Positions 44,035-52,895 are shown, counted from the first letter of the stretch. The stretch is DNA of 64,000 bases from UBA7446 sp965656545 (GCA_965656545.1 CBFHKZ010000004.1:1-64000), one strand, 5' to 3'. The notes: generated by a model not told the origin, from the letters alone. Translations and numbers: made by a program.

Positions 44035-46755
44035 TTAAAATCGGATGTAGGTATTCAAAAAATAAGTGGTGCCACGACCATACCAATATTTAGGGCCAAA
44101 ACGGCGCTTTTCTGCCGTTACGTCTTCCAGTAACGCATTGTAATTTGCATTTCTGGATTGCTCAAAACCGCCTGTTTTGTAGGTTTCATTGAACAGGTTA
44201 TTGACACTTAAAAAAGCACCAACAAATTTATTTCCAACACGCCACGATTTTCCCAATACCATGTTCACAACCATATAGGGATTAAACTGCTCTTGTTGCA
44301 GCAACATTCGTGCTTGGTCGGGATCGTAGTTGTTGATGGGCAATCCATCTTGGTCCAACAAAAAATTATGGGTGCGGTTGATGGGGCTTATGTCCAAATA
44401 GGTACGGTTAAAATAGTTTGCCGTAAGACCTGCCCACCAGAAATTTTCTCTAAATGAAAAGCCGAGGGAATAGGCCTCTTGAGGACCACTTGCCAAACGG
44501 ATATTCTTCATCTTGGCAAGCCCAAAATCCAAATAGCCAAAGTCATCAGAAGTGAGGTATACCTGTGGGTCATTGGCATAGGTATAATGCCCGATGGCTG
44601 CAGCTGCCTTAAGCTTAAAAGAATGGGAAAGTGCCCCTTCAGCGCCAAACTCCAAGCCCACATGCCGCTTTTGGATGCCTTGCATGATTTCTTGGACAAA
44701 AGAAGACGTATCGCCGCCTATGCCCTCCGCAAAAAAGAACGATATCTCGTTCGCATCTTTTATTTGGGCATAAAAAGCGGTAAGACGCGCATTTAAAATT
44801 GGCGATCGGAATATATAACTCGCGTCGGCGGTAAGCGTCTGCTCGTTGCGCAGCGGCCGATTGGCCAGCTCTCCTACTATGGCGTTGGTTTCTCTAGGAT
44901 TGGAAAAGCTATTGCGCAAGCTTGGGGCGCGGTTTAGCCATGCGGCATTGGCTTGCAGCAGATGCTTGCCTGTAATTTTATACGTAAGCCCTGCCTTTAG
45001 GTTTCCGCTGCTGAAACTTTGCTTTTTGCTCTTCCCATAGGAACTGTTCGGATAAGCTTCGTGCTTGAATTTTCCATCTCTTTGATAGTGCGTAAGGACA
45101 TAACTCCCCCCAGCATAACCACTGATTTTTGGTGTATTGAATCGGGCAAGCAGGGCGGCTTCGCTGATGCTGGCTGCTAAAGCATAGTGGTAACGCAGCT
45201 TGTCGCCTGCGCCAAGCTTGCTGTTGGGATTGTTGAGGTCGTATTGAAAGCCGTCATAAGGGTCTACATTCAAATAGTAGGTTGCGCCGAGCATGTTTGT
45301 CAGTTGGGCAAAATTCTGGGAGCTAAAAGATCGGTGTTGCAGGAGGCCTATCAGGCTAATCTTCTCGTTTAGTTCGGTCTGCAGTTTGGTGTTTAGGCTT
45401 AATTGAGTGTCGTCGTTGCGGTCTTCATAAAGCACGTAGGCAGCAGGTAGGCCGTTTATGTTGTTGGTGAGGTTTGCGTCATATAAATGGTGCCAATCCA
45501 CTTGCCCGTGCTTTGTAAATTCTTGTGCGTATCGGTATGCCCCTTCATAGTCTGGTCCACTGTTTTGGGTTAAAAAATAGCTCGGTAATTTTTGATAATA
45601 GGCTGAGCTTGGGTTAGCGCCCCCGGGATAATCCAAACGGCTGTTGCCCACTTCACCCTTCTGAAAGCCAATGTTGGTATTTAAAGTAGTAGAGGGCGAA
45701 AGCTCCCATTTGTGGTTGAGCTGAAATAGGGGTTCAAAAATGCGCCGAACGCGTGAGTTCCGTAACTGCCCGTCTTGCCATCCCCAATATTCGTTATACT
45801 TCGTTCCCTTTAAGTCGTATACTTCTTGGGTGTTGGGCGATGATCTCCCCCGTCGGTTTGGCGTGGCAATAACCGTAGCGTTTAGGCTGTGATTAGGCCA
45901 TTGCTTTTCCACTGCTACAAACAGTGAATATGCATCGTAAAAAGTACCGTCTTGAAATCCAGAGCTGCCCCATCTTTTGCCAACCGCAAAAGCTGCTGAC
46001 CAATCCTTTTTCATGGGCCCCGTACCATAACTTGCCAATAGTCTGTTGTTGTAGCTGCGGTCTGAAACGGAAACGGTAAGCCGTCCTCCTTTGGAATATT
46101 CAGTAGCGCGTGTACTCATATTTGTCGTGCCCAATGCACCCCCAAGCGTATGGTCTGACGGGGCTATGGGAGGTGACAATTCTTGATTGCGCAAGACATC
46201 GTTTAGTCCGCCCCAATTGCTCCATTGTGGACGTCCACTATACAGCTTGTTCATGGGCAACCCGTTGATCATAACCGCTGCATTGTCAGTGTCCAAACCA
46301 CGAAGGCGAAAAAAAGAAGCGCTAAACTCAAAAGCGGCGGTGCGTAAAAACACATCTTGAGACGATTGCAACAAGCCCGATATATTGTCCAAGGCATCGT
46401 TTTCGTCGCTTAAGGCGTCGTCAGAAATATTGATGATGCTAAGTTGGGCATTGGCATAGGGATCTGCGTCCTGTTGGTTGGGCTCAAGTTGTATGGAAAC
46501 CACATCGCCAACAGCTGCAACTATGGTAAAAGGGGCATAACCGTCAAGGGTAAAAACAAGGGTTTGTGTGGTTAACGCAGGAATAGTAAAAAGTCCGTTT
46601 TCGTCTGTTGTTTGCGCAATATCGGATGGACTAGCCAAAACGCTAACATTTGCTAAAGGACGGCCCCTTTGGTCAAAAACAACACCACTGATGCGGTCTT
46701 GCGCAACCGCAAATCCAAAACAAAAGCATACTATGAATAGGCCTATTTTGTTCAT
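44035..46755 (-). CDS. TonB-dependent outer-membrane receptor
   Basis: A 906-residue outer-membrane transporter. It has a signal peptide, an N-terminal carboxypeptidase-regulatory-like beta domain (ISGVVFDQRGRPLANVSVLA), a plug domain (AAVMINGLPMNKLYSGRPQWSNWGGL) and a 22-strand-type barrel ending in an aromatic C-terminus (TTYFLNTYIRF). The substrate is unknown. Linkage to DUF5689 and an endonuclease/phosphatase points to DNA or nucleotide scavenging, perhaps for phosphate; this is inference. Confidence 0.92.
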   Translation of the reverse strand: MNKIGLFIVCFCFGFAVAQDRISGVVFDQRGRPLANVSVLASPSDIAQTTDENGLFTIPALTTQTLVFTLDGYAPFTIVAAVGDVVSIQLEPNQQDADPYANAQLSIINISDDALSDENDALDNISGLLQSSQDVFLRTAAFEFSASFFRLRGLDTDNAAVMINGLPMNKLYSGRPQWSNWGGLNDVLRNQELSPPIAPSDHTLGGALGTTNMSTRATEYSKGGRLTVSVSDRSYNNRLLASYGTGPMKKDWSAAFAVGKRWGSSGFQDGTFYDAYSLFVAVEKQWPNHSLNATVIATPNRRGRSSPNTQEVYDLKGTKYNEYWGWQDGQLRNSRVRRIFEPLFQLNHKWELSPSTTLNTNIGFQKGEVGNSRLDYPGGANPSSAYYQKLPSYFLTQNSGPDYEGAYRYAQEFTKHGQVDWHHLYDANLTNNINGLPAAYVLYEDRNDDTQLSLNTKLQTELNEKISLIGLLQHRSFSSQNFAQLTNMLGATYYLNVDPYDGFQYDLNNPNSKLGAGDKLRYHYALAASISEAALLARFNTPKISGYAGGSYVLTHYQRDGKFKHEAYPNSSYGKSKKQSFSSGNLKAGLTYKITGKHLLQANAAWLNRAPSLRNSFSNPRETNAIVGELANRPLRNEQTLTADASYIFRSPILNARLTAFYAQIKDANEISFFFAEGIGGDTSSFVQEIMQGIQKRHVGLEFGAEGALSHSFKLKAAAAIGHYTYANDPQVYLTSDDFGYLDFGLAKMKNIRLASGPQEAYSLGFSFRENFWWAGLTANYFNRTYLDISPINRTHNFLLDQDGLPINNYDPDQARMLLQQEQFNPYMVVNMVLGKSWRVGNKFVGAFLSVNNLFNETYKTGGFEQSRNANYNALLEDVTAEKRRFGPKYWYGRGTTYFLNTYIRF

Positions 46756-46801
46756 TATTTGGGGAAATAATGTTATAAATTTAGCATAAATTTTTTATTC
46801 C

Positions 46802-47857
46802 ATGCAACCCAAAACCTACTTATTGCTACTGCTCCATTGTTGTATTGCTATCGCTTGGGGGCAAGAAAAAAACACCGCTTATGAAGTGGTGTCTGTAGCT
46901 TTCTATAATCTTGAAAACCTCTTTGATACGCTAAACGATCCCAAAACCAACGACGATTCCCGCACCCCAGAAGGACGTGACCGTTGGACCGTTGAGGTCT
47001 ACGAAAAAAAGGTGGCCAATATGGCGGCGGTGCTTGCCCAAATAGGCACAGAAATCACCCATCAGCCGCCCGTGGTGATTGGGCTTTGTGAGGTGGAAAA
47101 CCGACAGGTGGTCGAAGACTTGATATCAAGCCCTGTACTTAAGCCTTTTGACTACGGCATTATTCATTACGATTCCCCCGACGAGCGTGGTATTGACGTG
47201 GCGCTTATCTACCAAAAAAAACACTTTTTGCCTTTGTCTTTTAAGCGGCACGCACTGCGTCTTTATGACGAGAATGGCGAGCGCGATTTTACTCGAGATC
47301 AATTGTTGGTTTATGGCTTGCTTGAAAAAGACCCTCTCTATTTTTTGGTACACCATTGGCCCTCGCGCAGTGGCGGACAAAAACGCAGCGAACCCAACCG
47401 CATGGATGCCGCAGCGCTTAACAAGCGTGTGGTGGATTCGGTATTGCAAAAACAGCCCGCTGCCAAAATCATCAATATGGGTGATTTTAACGACGACCCC
47501 ACAAACAAAAGCCTGCTTGAAGTGCTTAAGGCCAGCAGCAAAAGGAAGGAGGCCATAAGAGAGAAACGCCTTTACAACCCCATGACAGCATTCTATAAGC
47601 GGGGTATTGGCACCTCTTGCCACCGAGACACCTGGCATGTGTTGGATCAAATACAGCTCTCGCCCGGGCTGTTAGGTACCGACAAAGCTGAATGGCAATT
47701 TTGGAAGGCGGGGATTTACAACAAGCCTTTTCTTGTCACCAAGACGGGGCGTTATAAAGGCTATCCCTATAGGAGTTTTACGGGCGGGCGTTTTACAGGC
47801 GGCTATAGCGACCACTTCCCTGTCTATGCCTATTTGATTCGTGAAGCGGTGAAATAA
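46802..47857 (+). CDS. Secreted endonuclease/exonuclease/phosphatase family protein
   Basis: A 351-residue exported enzyme (signal peptide ending IAIAWGQ). The EEP catalytic residues are visible: FYNLENLFDT, GLCEVENRQV, VHHWPSRSGG, NMGDFNDDP and the final SDHFPVYA with its histidine. It would cut nucleic acid or phosphoesters in the periplasm or outside. It is divergent from the TonB receptor across 46 bp. Confidence 0.9.
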   Translation: MQPKTYLLLLLHCCIAIAWGQEKNTAYEVVSVAFYNLENLFDTLNDPKTNDDSRTPEGRDRWTVEVYEKKVANMAAVLAQIGTEITHQPPVVIGLCEVENRQVVEDLISSPVLKPFDYGIIHYDSPDERGIDVALIYQKKHFLPLSFKRHALRLYDENGERDFTRDQLLVYGLLEKDPLYFLVHHWPSRSGGQKRSEPNRMDAAALNKRVVDSVLQKQPAAKIINMGDFNDDPTNKSLLEVLKASSKRKEAIREKRLYNPMTAFYKRGIGTSCHRDTWHVLDQIQLSPGLLGTDKAEWQFWKAGIYNKPFLVTKTGRYKGYPYRSFTGGRFTGGYSDHFPVYAYLIREAVK

Positions 47858-47868
47858 ATTTTTTTGTT

Positions 47869-47876
47869 TATATTTG
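47869..47876 (+). promoter_or_regulatory. -7 element TATATTTG upstream of the second leader element
   Basis: A perfect TAnnTTTG that ends 11 nt before leader copy B, matching the geometry at 41262-41281. Confidence 0.6.
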
Positions 47877-47887
47877 GTTAAACACTT

Positions 47888-47951
47888 CCCAAATGTGTTT
47901 TACAGTGTACCAATAACCTATATACTTTCATTTACTGTTTGCCATTTGGGG
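47888..47951 (+). ncRNA. Candidate structured 5' leader element, copy B
   Basis: A 64-nt element with the same layout as 41281-41347: CCCAAATGTGTT at the start, AACCTA near position 28, CATTTGGGG at the end. The closing stem CCCAAATG/CATTTGGG is 8 bp. It lies 13 nt before the start codon of the outer-membrane protein gene. Confidence 0.6.
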
Positions 47952-47964
47952 ATTAACGCCTTAA

Positions 47965-48573
47965 ATGATGAAAATTACTTTTTCCGCCTTTTTGATAATT
48001 GCCTTAAGTGTTGGCTTACTTGCCACTGCACAAACCGAAAAAGGCAAACGTCTTGTTGGCGCTTCAACAATACTTAATGCTGGAGTCATAGAACATTCGC
48101 TTGTTCGAGACAATGTAAGCACTCTTAGTGAACGGATAACGCGTTTTTCTTTTATCCCCTATGCTGGCTACTTTATTAAAGATAATCTCGCATTAGGGGT
48201 ACAATTACGTGTGTCGCTGTCCAATACAAAAGATTACGATTATGACAGTGAGGATAGGGAAACAAGTGTTGATTTTGCTCCATTTATACAATATTATTTT
48301 GGCGGCAAAAAAGTTAAGCCCTTTGTGAGTGCCAGTGGGGGCATTGGAAGTTATAAAAACACTTATATCGCATCATCGCCTAAATATAACAACGAATCAA
48401 CCTCAACAATATTAACCTATAGCCTTGGTGCCGGTGTAGGGTTTTTTCTAAACGATATGGTAAGCATTGATCTTGAATTAGGATATGGGAGAATTTCTTC
48501 CAAAATTAATAAAGACTTTAAGGGCATACAAAATGCCTTTGGCTTAAACGCTGGTTTTTCTTTCTTTTTTTAA
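47965..48573 (+). CDS. Outer-membrane beta-barrel protein
   Basis: A 202-residue exported protein with a signal peptide (FLIIALSVGLLATAQ) and OmpW/PorT-like barrel text (FIPYAGYFIKDNLALGVQLRV, split here as YFIKDNLALGVQL; then YYFGGKKVKPFVSASGGIGS and ending NAFGLNAGFSFFF). The aromatic C-terminus fits outer-membrane insertion. It is preceded by the second copy of the conserved leader element, which is unusual for such a gene. Confidence 0.78.
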   Translation: MMKITFSAFLIIALSVGLLATAQTEKGKRLVGASTILNAGVIEHSLVRDNVSTLSERITRFSFIPYAGYFIKDNLALGVQLRVSLSNTKDYDYDSEDRETSVDFAPFIQYYFGGKKVKPFVSASGGIGSYKNTYIASSPKYNNESTSTILTYSLGAGVGFFLNDMVSIDLELGYGRISSKINKDFKGIQNAFGLNAGFSFFF

Positions 48574-48577
48574 ATTT

Positions 48578-48635
48578 CTCTGGTGCGCGTCACAGACCTG
48601 CCTTGTCGCCCGCCTGAACGGAACGGGCAGGGCAG
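48578..48635. repeat. GC-rich cassette-boundary repeat with hairpin, left copy
   Basis: Begins CTCTGGTGCGCGTC, matching CTCTGGCGCGCGCC at 49252 except at two positions. The right part folds as CTGCC...GCCCG/CGGGC...GGCAG (48598-48635). GC content contrasts sharply with the AT-rich gene that follows. Confidence 0.5.
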
Positions 48636-48687
48636 ACTAACGTGCCCAGTTGGTTTGTGTATATCCGATAGTTAGCTACAATTTCAA

Positions 48688-49239
48688 ATGAACACTGAAA
48701 TATTTGAATCTAAATTAAAACGCCACCGAATTAATTATTCAATTAAGAATAAAAAAATAATATTAGGAAAAATCAAGAAGGATTACCTGAATAATTTTAT
48801 TCTTGGAATGTTTCCTGTAATGCTTGGATCGGGTCTTTTAATTTATTTTTATTTCATAAATATAAAATTTGACCCCTTTATTATTCACTTAACATTAGGA
48901 TCAATTATACTAATTGGATACGGCGTCTTTAATTTTAAAAAAGTAAGAAGAAAGCGTTTTTTTAATGATTCAATCAAAACCTTTGAAAAAGGAAAAATAA
49001 CTATTGAATCAAAAAATGGCAAAACTGAAATTACTCAAGCTAATATTCATAAGGTTCTATGCTTTACTTATCCTGTAAAGAAAGACCTATATGAAGGTGC
49101 AATTGTTATTATAGATAAAAAACAAATTGAATATAAGATACTAGGTCTCAATGATGAGAACGAAAGATACCTAAAGAATGATTTAAAAACTTTTTATGAT
49201 TTTATATTAAGTGAGATTGGTTTAAATATTGTTGAATAG
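48688..49239 (+). CDS. AT-rich membrane protein of unknown function
   Basis: A 183-residue protein with a short basic N-terminal region, two adjacent membrane helices (FILGMFPVMLGSGLLIYFYF and FIIHLTLGSIILIGYGVF) and a C-terminal cytoplasmic domain that may be PH-like (RKRFFNDSIKTFEKGKITIES, split here as IKTFEKGKITIES). Base composition is far more AT-rich than in its neighbours. It is bracketed by two related GC-rich sequences, which suggests arrival as a small cassette. Confidence 0.65.
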   Translation: MNTEIFESKLKRHRINYSIKNKKIILGKIKKDYLNNFILGMFPVMLGSGLLIYFYFINIKFDPFIIHLTLGSIILIGYGVFNFKKVRRKRFFNDSIKTFEKGKITIESKNGKTEITQANIHKVLCFTYPVKKDLYEGAIVIIDKKQIEYKILGLNDENERYLKNDLKTFYDFILSEIGLNIVE

Positions 49240-49251
49240 AGTAAAAAATCC

Positions 49252-49277
49252 CTCTGGCGCGCGCCTGTCTTGCCGCC
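49252..49277. repeat. GC-rich cassette-boundary repeat, right copy
   Basis: CTCTGGCGCGCGCCTGTC followed by TTGCCGCC. It resembles the left copy at 48578 but lacks its long hairpin. It lies between the AT-rich gene and the thioesterase gene. Confidence 0.45.
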
Positions 49278-49283
49278 AACCCC

Positions 49284-49793
49284 CTACTGAAACAACGCTT
49301 TTAGCTCCGTGGCATCTTCAGGTTTGAGTTTGCCTGCCAAAATAAGGCTAAGCTGTCTGCGGCGTAGGGCGCCATCGTAGCGCTCTTGTTCCAATGCCGT
49401 TTCGGGTGCAATGGGCGGTACGGCCACCGGTATGCCGGCTTTACTCACCGCTACAAAAGTATAAATAGCTTCGTTTACTTTTTCCTTGGCGCGCTTTTCG
49501 TGCTCCTCTTTCCACACGTCTATAAAAACCTCCATAGAAGTGCCAAAGGCACGAGACACCTTGGCTTCTAGCGTAAGCACACTCCCTAGGGGTACGGGTT
49601 TTCTAAAATGTACATGGTTTACCGAAGCGGTCACCACCACCTGCTCGGAGTGGCGCTCCGCTGCAATACAAGCCGCACGATCCATGCGTGCCAACAGCTC
49701 GCCACCAAACAAATTGTTAATGGGATTGGTGTCAGAGGGCAGTACCAAGTCGGTCATAACCGTCTTGGAAGCGCTAGGGTGTTTTGGTTCCAT
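49284..49793 (-). CDS. Acyl-CoA thioesterase (hotdog fold)
   Basis: A 169-residue YciA/ACOT-type thioesterase. The hotdog core includes LPSDTNPINNLFGGELLARMD (split here as DTNPINNLFGGELLARMD), ASVNHVHFRKPV and the VFIDVWKEE strand. It hydrolyses acyl-CoAs in the cytosol. The start is the ATG at 49793, 5 nt after the SPOR gene; a TTG 24 bp upstream would overlap that gene. Confidence 0.9.
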   Translation of the reverse strand: MEPKHPSASKTVMTDLVLPSDTNPINNLFGGELLARMDRAACIAAERHSEQVVVTASVNHVHFRKPVPLGSVLTLEAKVSRAFGTSMEVFIDVWKEEHEKRAKEKVNEAIYTFVAVSKAGIPVAVPPIAPETALEQERYDGALRRRQLSLILAGKLKPEDATELKALFQ

Positions 49794-49798
49794 GGGTG

Positions 49799-50704
49799 TT
49801 ATTTTTTCAGTACCCAAGCATCTGGGTAATTGTCTTCCACAATACCTGCTTTGGCATTGTAGGCTTCGCGCTGCGAAGCATAGGCAGCAAAAGATACTTG
49901 GTGAAATCCGCTGGTGGTTTTGGGCAGTCTTGCTGCCTGGTAATAGCCCTTACGTCTAAGGCTGCTGACAAGTCGTTCGGCGTTGTTTTGGCTGCGGAAA
50001 GATCCGGCAATAACGTGATAGCCAAGAGCAACGGGCTTGGGCGCAACAACGCTTAAGGTTGGCAATTCGCCAAGGTCATAAACAGCAGCGGCGGCTTGCT
50101 CACGTGCGTTTTCACGTAGCGTTTGCTCCTGTTGCCAAATCAAGTCGGTTTGTTGGTCTTGCACATAGTTGGTCCCCAAAGCAAGCAAGGCTAAAAAGCT
50201 AGCGGCGACCATGGCCTTACGCACAAAAGTGCTGGAGTGCTGTGGCGCTAAAGTAAAGACAGGCGTGGGTGCTGCTTGAGCGGCACTGCGTGAAATGGGC
50301 TGTGCGTCCAATTGCGGAAGTGCATAGCTTGCTGCCAAGAAATTCAATCCGTGCTCGGCACTAAAAACCAATTTGCCTTCTGCATTGGTTTCAAAAACAC
50401 CTAAAGAAGCAATATTGAGTTTGCCCTTTTGTACGCGTTCTTTCCAAGAAATGATGTTCTGGTGAATGTCCAATACGGCACGCTCATAAGAACACTGCTG
50501 AACAGTAGCCATGTGCGATGCCAATATGCCATCGTTGGATTGCAGTTGTTCGTTAAACGACAACACCTTGCGCGGCGGATGGTACAGTTGCTGCTCCGCA
50601 TCAAAATACGCTTCTTTATGCTCTACCAAAAAAGCACCAAAGCCCGGAAGGCTAACGCAATCGTGGCGATAAAGTAAGTAGTGTATATGTGCTGCGAGCT
50701 CCAT
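49799..50704 (-). CDS. HU-like (CCDC81-type) and SPOR domain membrane protein
   Basis: A 301-residue protein. The N-terminus (MELAAHIHYLLYRHDCVSLPGFGAFL) is an HU-like/CCDC81 prokaryotic domain, repeated by KGKLNIASLGVFETN. A membrane helix lies at about residues 165-181, and a C-terminal SPOR domain follows (GYHVIAGSFRSQNNAERLVSSL), which binds denuded peptidoglycan at division sites. This pairing is typical of Bacteroidota. The start at 50704 is fixed by a promoter element 4 nt upstream; a longer frame runs through it into non-coding DNA. Confidence 0.88.
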   Translation of the reverse strand: MELAAHIHYLLYRHDCVSLPGFGAFLVEHKEAYFDAEQQLYHPPRKVLSFNEQLQSNDGILASHMATVQQCSYERAVLDIHQNIISWKERVQKGKLNIASLGVFETNAEGKLVFSAEHGLNFLAASYALPQLDAQPISRSAAQAAPTPVFTLAPQHSSTFVRKAMVAASFLALLALGTNYVQDQQTDLIWQQEQTLRENAREQAAAAVYDLGELPTLSVVAPKPVALGYHVIAGSFRSQNNAERLVSSLRRKGYYQAARLPKTTSGFHQVSFAAYASQREAYNAKAGIVEDNYPDAWVLKK

Positions 50705-50708
50705 AAGA

Positions 50709-50716
50709 CAAATGTA
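50709..50716 (-). promoter_or_regulatory. -7 element TACATTTG, 4 nt before the HU/SPOR gene
   Basis: A perfect TAnnTTTG with TCTT before the ATG. It predicts a leaderless mRNA. Confidence 0.6.
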
Positions 50717-50774
50717 CATTTTTTGATGGATTTTTAAAACGATTGGCTTTTGTATTTTAGTGCTACCAAATCTT

Positions 50775-51869
50775 ATGAAAACAACCGAGCTTATTGCAAC
50801 CCTTGTGCTGCCCAAACTTCCCAAGATTGGCTGCCGCACCGCCCGAAAACTCATCCGTCATTTTGGAAGTGCCGAAGCTGTTTTTCAGCGCATTGGCCGA
50901 GAAAACACCAAGCCATTCAACAACATTGCTGCCGTCTTTAAACATCCAGAGGCCAAGCTCGTGTGGGATGCCGCCGAAAAAGAAGTGGCGCGCATTGAAG
51001 AGCATGACATTTCGTGGGTGGCGCATAGCGACCCAGACTTTCCCCTTGCCCTAAACCTCTGCCCCGATGCCCCGTTGGTGCTTTTTGGCAGCGGGCAACC
51101 CTTTCCAAACACCACCCGTGTGATTAGCATTGTTGGCACTAGGCAGCCTTCAGCCGATGGCAAGGCATTTGTGCGCCAGCTGGTGGAAAGCCTTGCGCCC
51201 TATCAGCCCATTATCGTGTCTGGCTTTGCCTATGGCATTGACATCACTGCGCAACTGGCAGCCGTTGAAAACAACCTGATTACCTACGGCTGTTTGGGGC
51301 ATGGTATTCTGAATTGCTACCCCAACAAACACCTAAAACACCGTAAAAAAATAGAACAGCAAGGCGGTTTCTTAACCGAGTTGTGGTCGCATGAACAAAT
51401 CCAACGTGCGCACTTCTTACAGCGCAACCGCATCATTGCTGGATTGGCACAAGCGACTATAGTGGTGGAGTCCAAAAGCAAGGGCGGCGCACTGACCACA
51501 GCGGCCTATGCACTTGGCTATGAACGCGATGTGTTTGCAGTGCCCGCCAGGCCCAACGACGCCGTAGCGCAAGGCTGCTTAGAGCTTATCAAAACCCAAA
51601 AAGCCACGTGTATCACAAGTGGTGAAGATGTGGCCAAACTGCTTGGCTGGAAAAAGGAAAAAGCAACAGCACCCCAGCGGCAGTTGTTTGTAAGCCTAAA
51701 CGACAAAGAGCAGCAAGTAGTCAAGCACATGAGTGCAACGCCCAAACACATAGACCTCATCGCTTTGGATGCTTCGCTGAAAGTAAGTGAACTATCAAGC
51801 CTTCTTTTTCAACTCGAAATGAAAGGGGTGGTGATGGCGCAAGCCGGTAAATTGTTTAAGCTGTTGTAG
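50775..51869 (+). CDS. dprA: DNA processing protein DprA
   Basis: Loads RecA on incoming single-stranded DNA during transformation. It has 364 residues. A helix-hairpin-helix-like N-terminus (PKIGCRTARKLIRHFGS) precedes the Rossmann-like core with IVGTRQPSADGKAF and VSGFAYGIDITAQ, then a C-terminal winged-helix (HIDLIALDASLKVSELSSLLFQLEMKGVV, quoted in part: KVSELSSLLFQLEMKG). The start is the ATG at 50775. It overlaps trpS by 14 bp at the 3' ends. Confidence 0.94.
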   Translation: MKTTELIATLVLPKLPKIGCRTARKLIRHFGSAEAVFQRIGRENTKPFNNIAAVFKHPEAKLVWDAAEKEVARIEEHDISWVAHSDPDFPLALNLCPDAPLVLFGSGQPFPNTTRVISIVGTRQPSADGKAFVRQLVESLAPYQPIIVSGFAYGIDITAQLAAVENNLITYGCLGHGILNCYPNKHLKHRKKIEQQGGFLTELWSHEQIQRAHFLQRNRIIAGLAQATIVVESKSKGGALTTAAYALGYERDVFAVPARPNDAVAQGCLELIKTQKATCITSGEDVAKLLGWKKEKATAPQRQLFVSLNDKEQQVVKHMSATPKHIDLIALDASLKVSELSSLLFQLEMKGVVMAQAGKLFKLL

Positions 51870-52836
51870 TGTAGCCTAGGTTTTTGCGTACGCGCTGTAG
51901 GACTTCTTGGGCAACCCCACGGGCTTTAACAGCGCCTTTTTGGAGTTGGGCTTCCAGTGCTTCTGGGTTTGCCATAAAGTCATCAAACGTTGTTCTTGCG
52001 TCTGAGAAGCGTTCAAGTATGGCTTCGTAAAGTGCCTGCTTGGCATGACCATAGCCAAATCCGCCTGATTCGTACTTTTTTCGCATTGTGGCCACGTCTG
52101 CCGGTTCTGAGATTAGGGCATACAGTGCAAATACGGTACACGTATCCGGGTCTTTTGGGGCTTCTAGTGGCGTACTATCTGTGGCAATGCCCATTACTTG
52201 TTTACGCAATTTTTTTTCTGGCAAAAAAACATTTATGGTGTTGTTTTTTGACTTGCTCATCTTGGTGCCATCAGTACCCAAGACATATTGCGCATTGTCT
52301 TGTAGCTTGGCTTCGGGCAAGACAAAAGTTTCGCCAAAAGCGGCGTGAAAACGACTGGCAACGTCACGTGTCATTTCCAAATGTTGCAGCTGGTCTTTGC
52401 CCACCGGCACCCAGTTGGCATCATACAGCAATATGTCTGCTGCCATCAGCATGGGATAGGTAAAAAGCCCTGCGTTTACGTCTTCGAGTCTGTCAGATTT
52501 ATCCTTAAAAGAATGTGCCAATGACAAACGGCTGTAGGGAAATGAGCAGTTCAGATACCACGCGAGTTCGGTTACTTGGGGCACATCTGACTGCCGATAA
52601 AAACAGCTGCTGTCTGGGTCTAAACCACAGGCCAACCAAGCGGCGGCTGTTTTGTGGGTGTTGGCTTTTAGTTCCGCTGCATCTTTGATTTGCGTCAGCG
52701 AGTGCATGTCAGCAATAAACAAAAAGGCCTCGTCTTTTGATTGCTTTGCCATATCTATGGCAGGGATTATTGCCCCCAATAGGTTACCTAAGTGCGGTGT
52801 TCCTGTGCTTTGAATTCCGGTGAGGATGCGTGCCAT
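51856..52836 (-). CDS. trpS: Tryptophanyl-tRNA synthetase
   Basis: A class I synthetase of 326 residues. The HIGH-like motif is TPHLGN (residues 13-18) and the KMSKS motif is intact in GTDGTKMSKSKNN. The tryptophan pocket region (FIADMHSLTQIKD) is normal. The -7 element TATTTTTG lies 16 nt upstream, back-to-back with the promoter of the acyltransferase gene at 52896. Confidence 0.97.
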   Translation of the reverse strand: MARILTGIQSTGTPHLGNLLGAIIPAIDMAKQSKDEAFLFIADMHSLTQIKDAAELKANTHKTAAAWLACGLDPDSSCFYRQSDVPQVTELAWYLNCSFPYSRLSLAHSFKDKSDRLEDVNAGLFTYPMLMAADILLYDANWVPVGKDQLQHLEMTRDVASRFHAAFGETFVLPEAKLQDNAQYVLGTDGTKMSKSKNNTINVFLPEKKLRKQVMGIATDSTPLEAPKDPDTCTVFALYALISEPADVATMRKKYESGGFGYGHAKQALYEAILERFSDARTTFDDFMANPEALEAQLQKGAVKARGVAQEVLQRVRKNLGYTTTA

Positions 52837-52852
52837 AGCTATAGTGTGTGCA

Positions 52853-52860
52853 CAAAAATA
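52853..52860 (-). promoter_or_regulatory. -7 element TATTTTTG of trpS
   Basis: A perfect TAnnTTTG on the minus strand, 16 nt before the trpS ATG. Confidence 0.6.
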
Positions 52861-52882
52861 ATGGATTTAAGCCATCAATCGC

Positions 52883-52890
52883 TATTTTTG
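52883..52890 (+). promoter_or_regulatory. -7 element TATTTTTG, 5 nt before the acyltransferase gene
   Basis: A perfect TAnnTTTG with ACGAC before the ATG at 52896. A GTG-started frame from 52848 would run through this element and is therefore unlikely. Confidence 0.6.
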
Positions 52891-52895
52891 ACGAC

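Noticed and set aside
48630..48680. Integron attC site
   Set aside because: The arms ACTAAC and GTTAGC do not fit the RYYYAAC/GTTRRRY consensus, and no integron integrase is in the window. Only a cassette-like origin is suggested.
50705..50854. 50-residue N-terminal extension of the HU/SPOR protein
   Set aside because: It would be encoded across the promoter element and into the region upstream of dprA, and the family begins at MELAAH.
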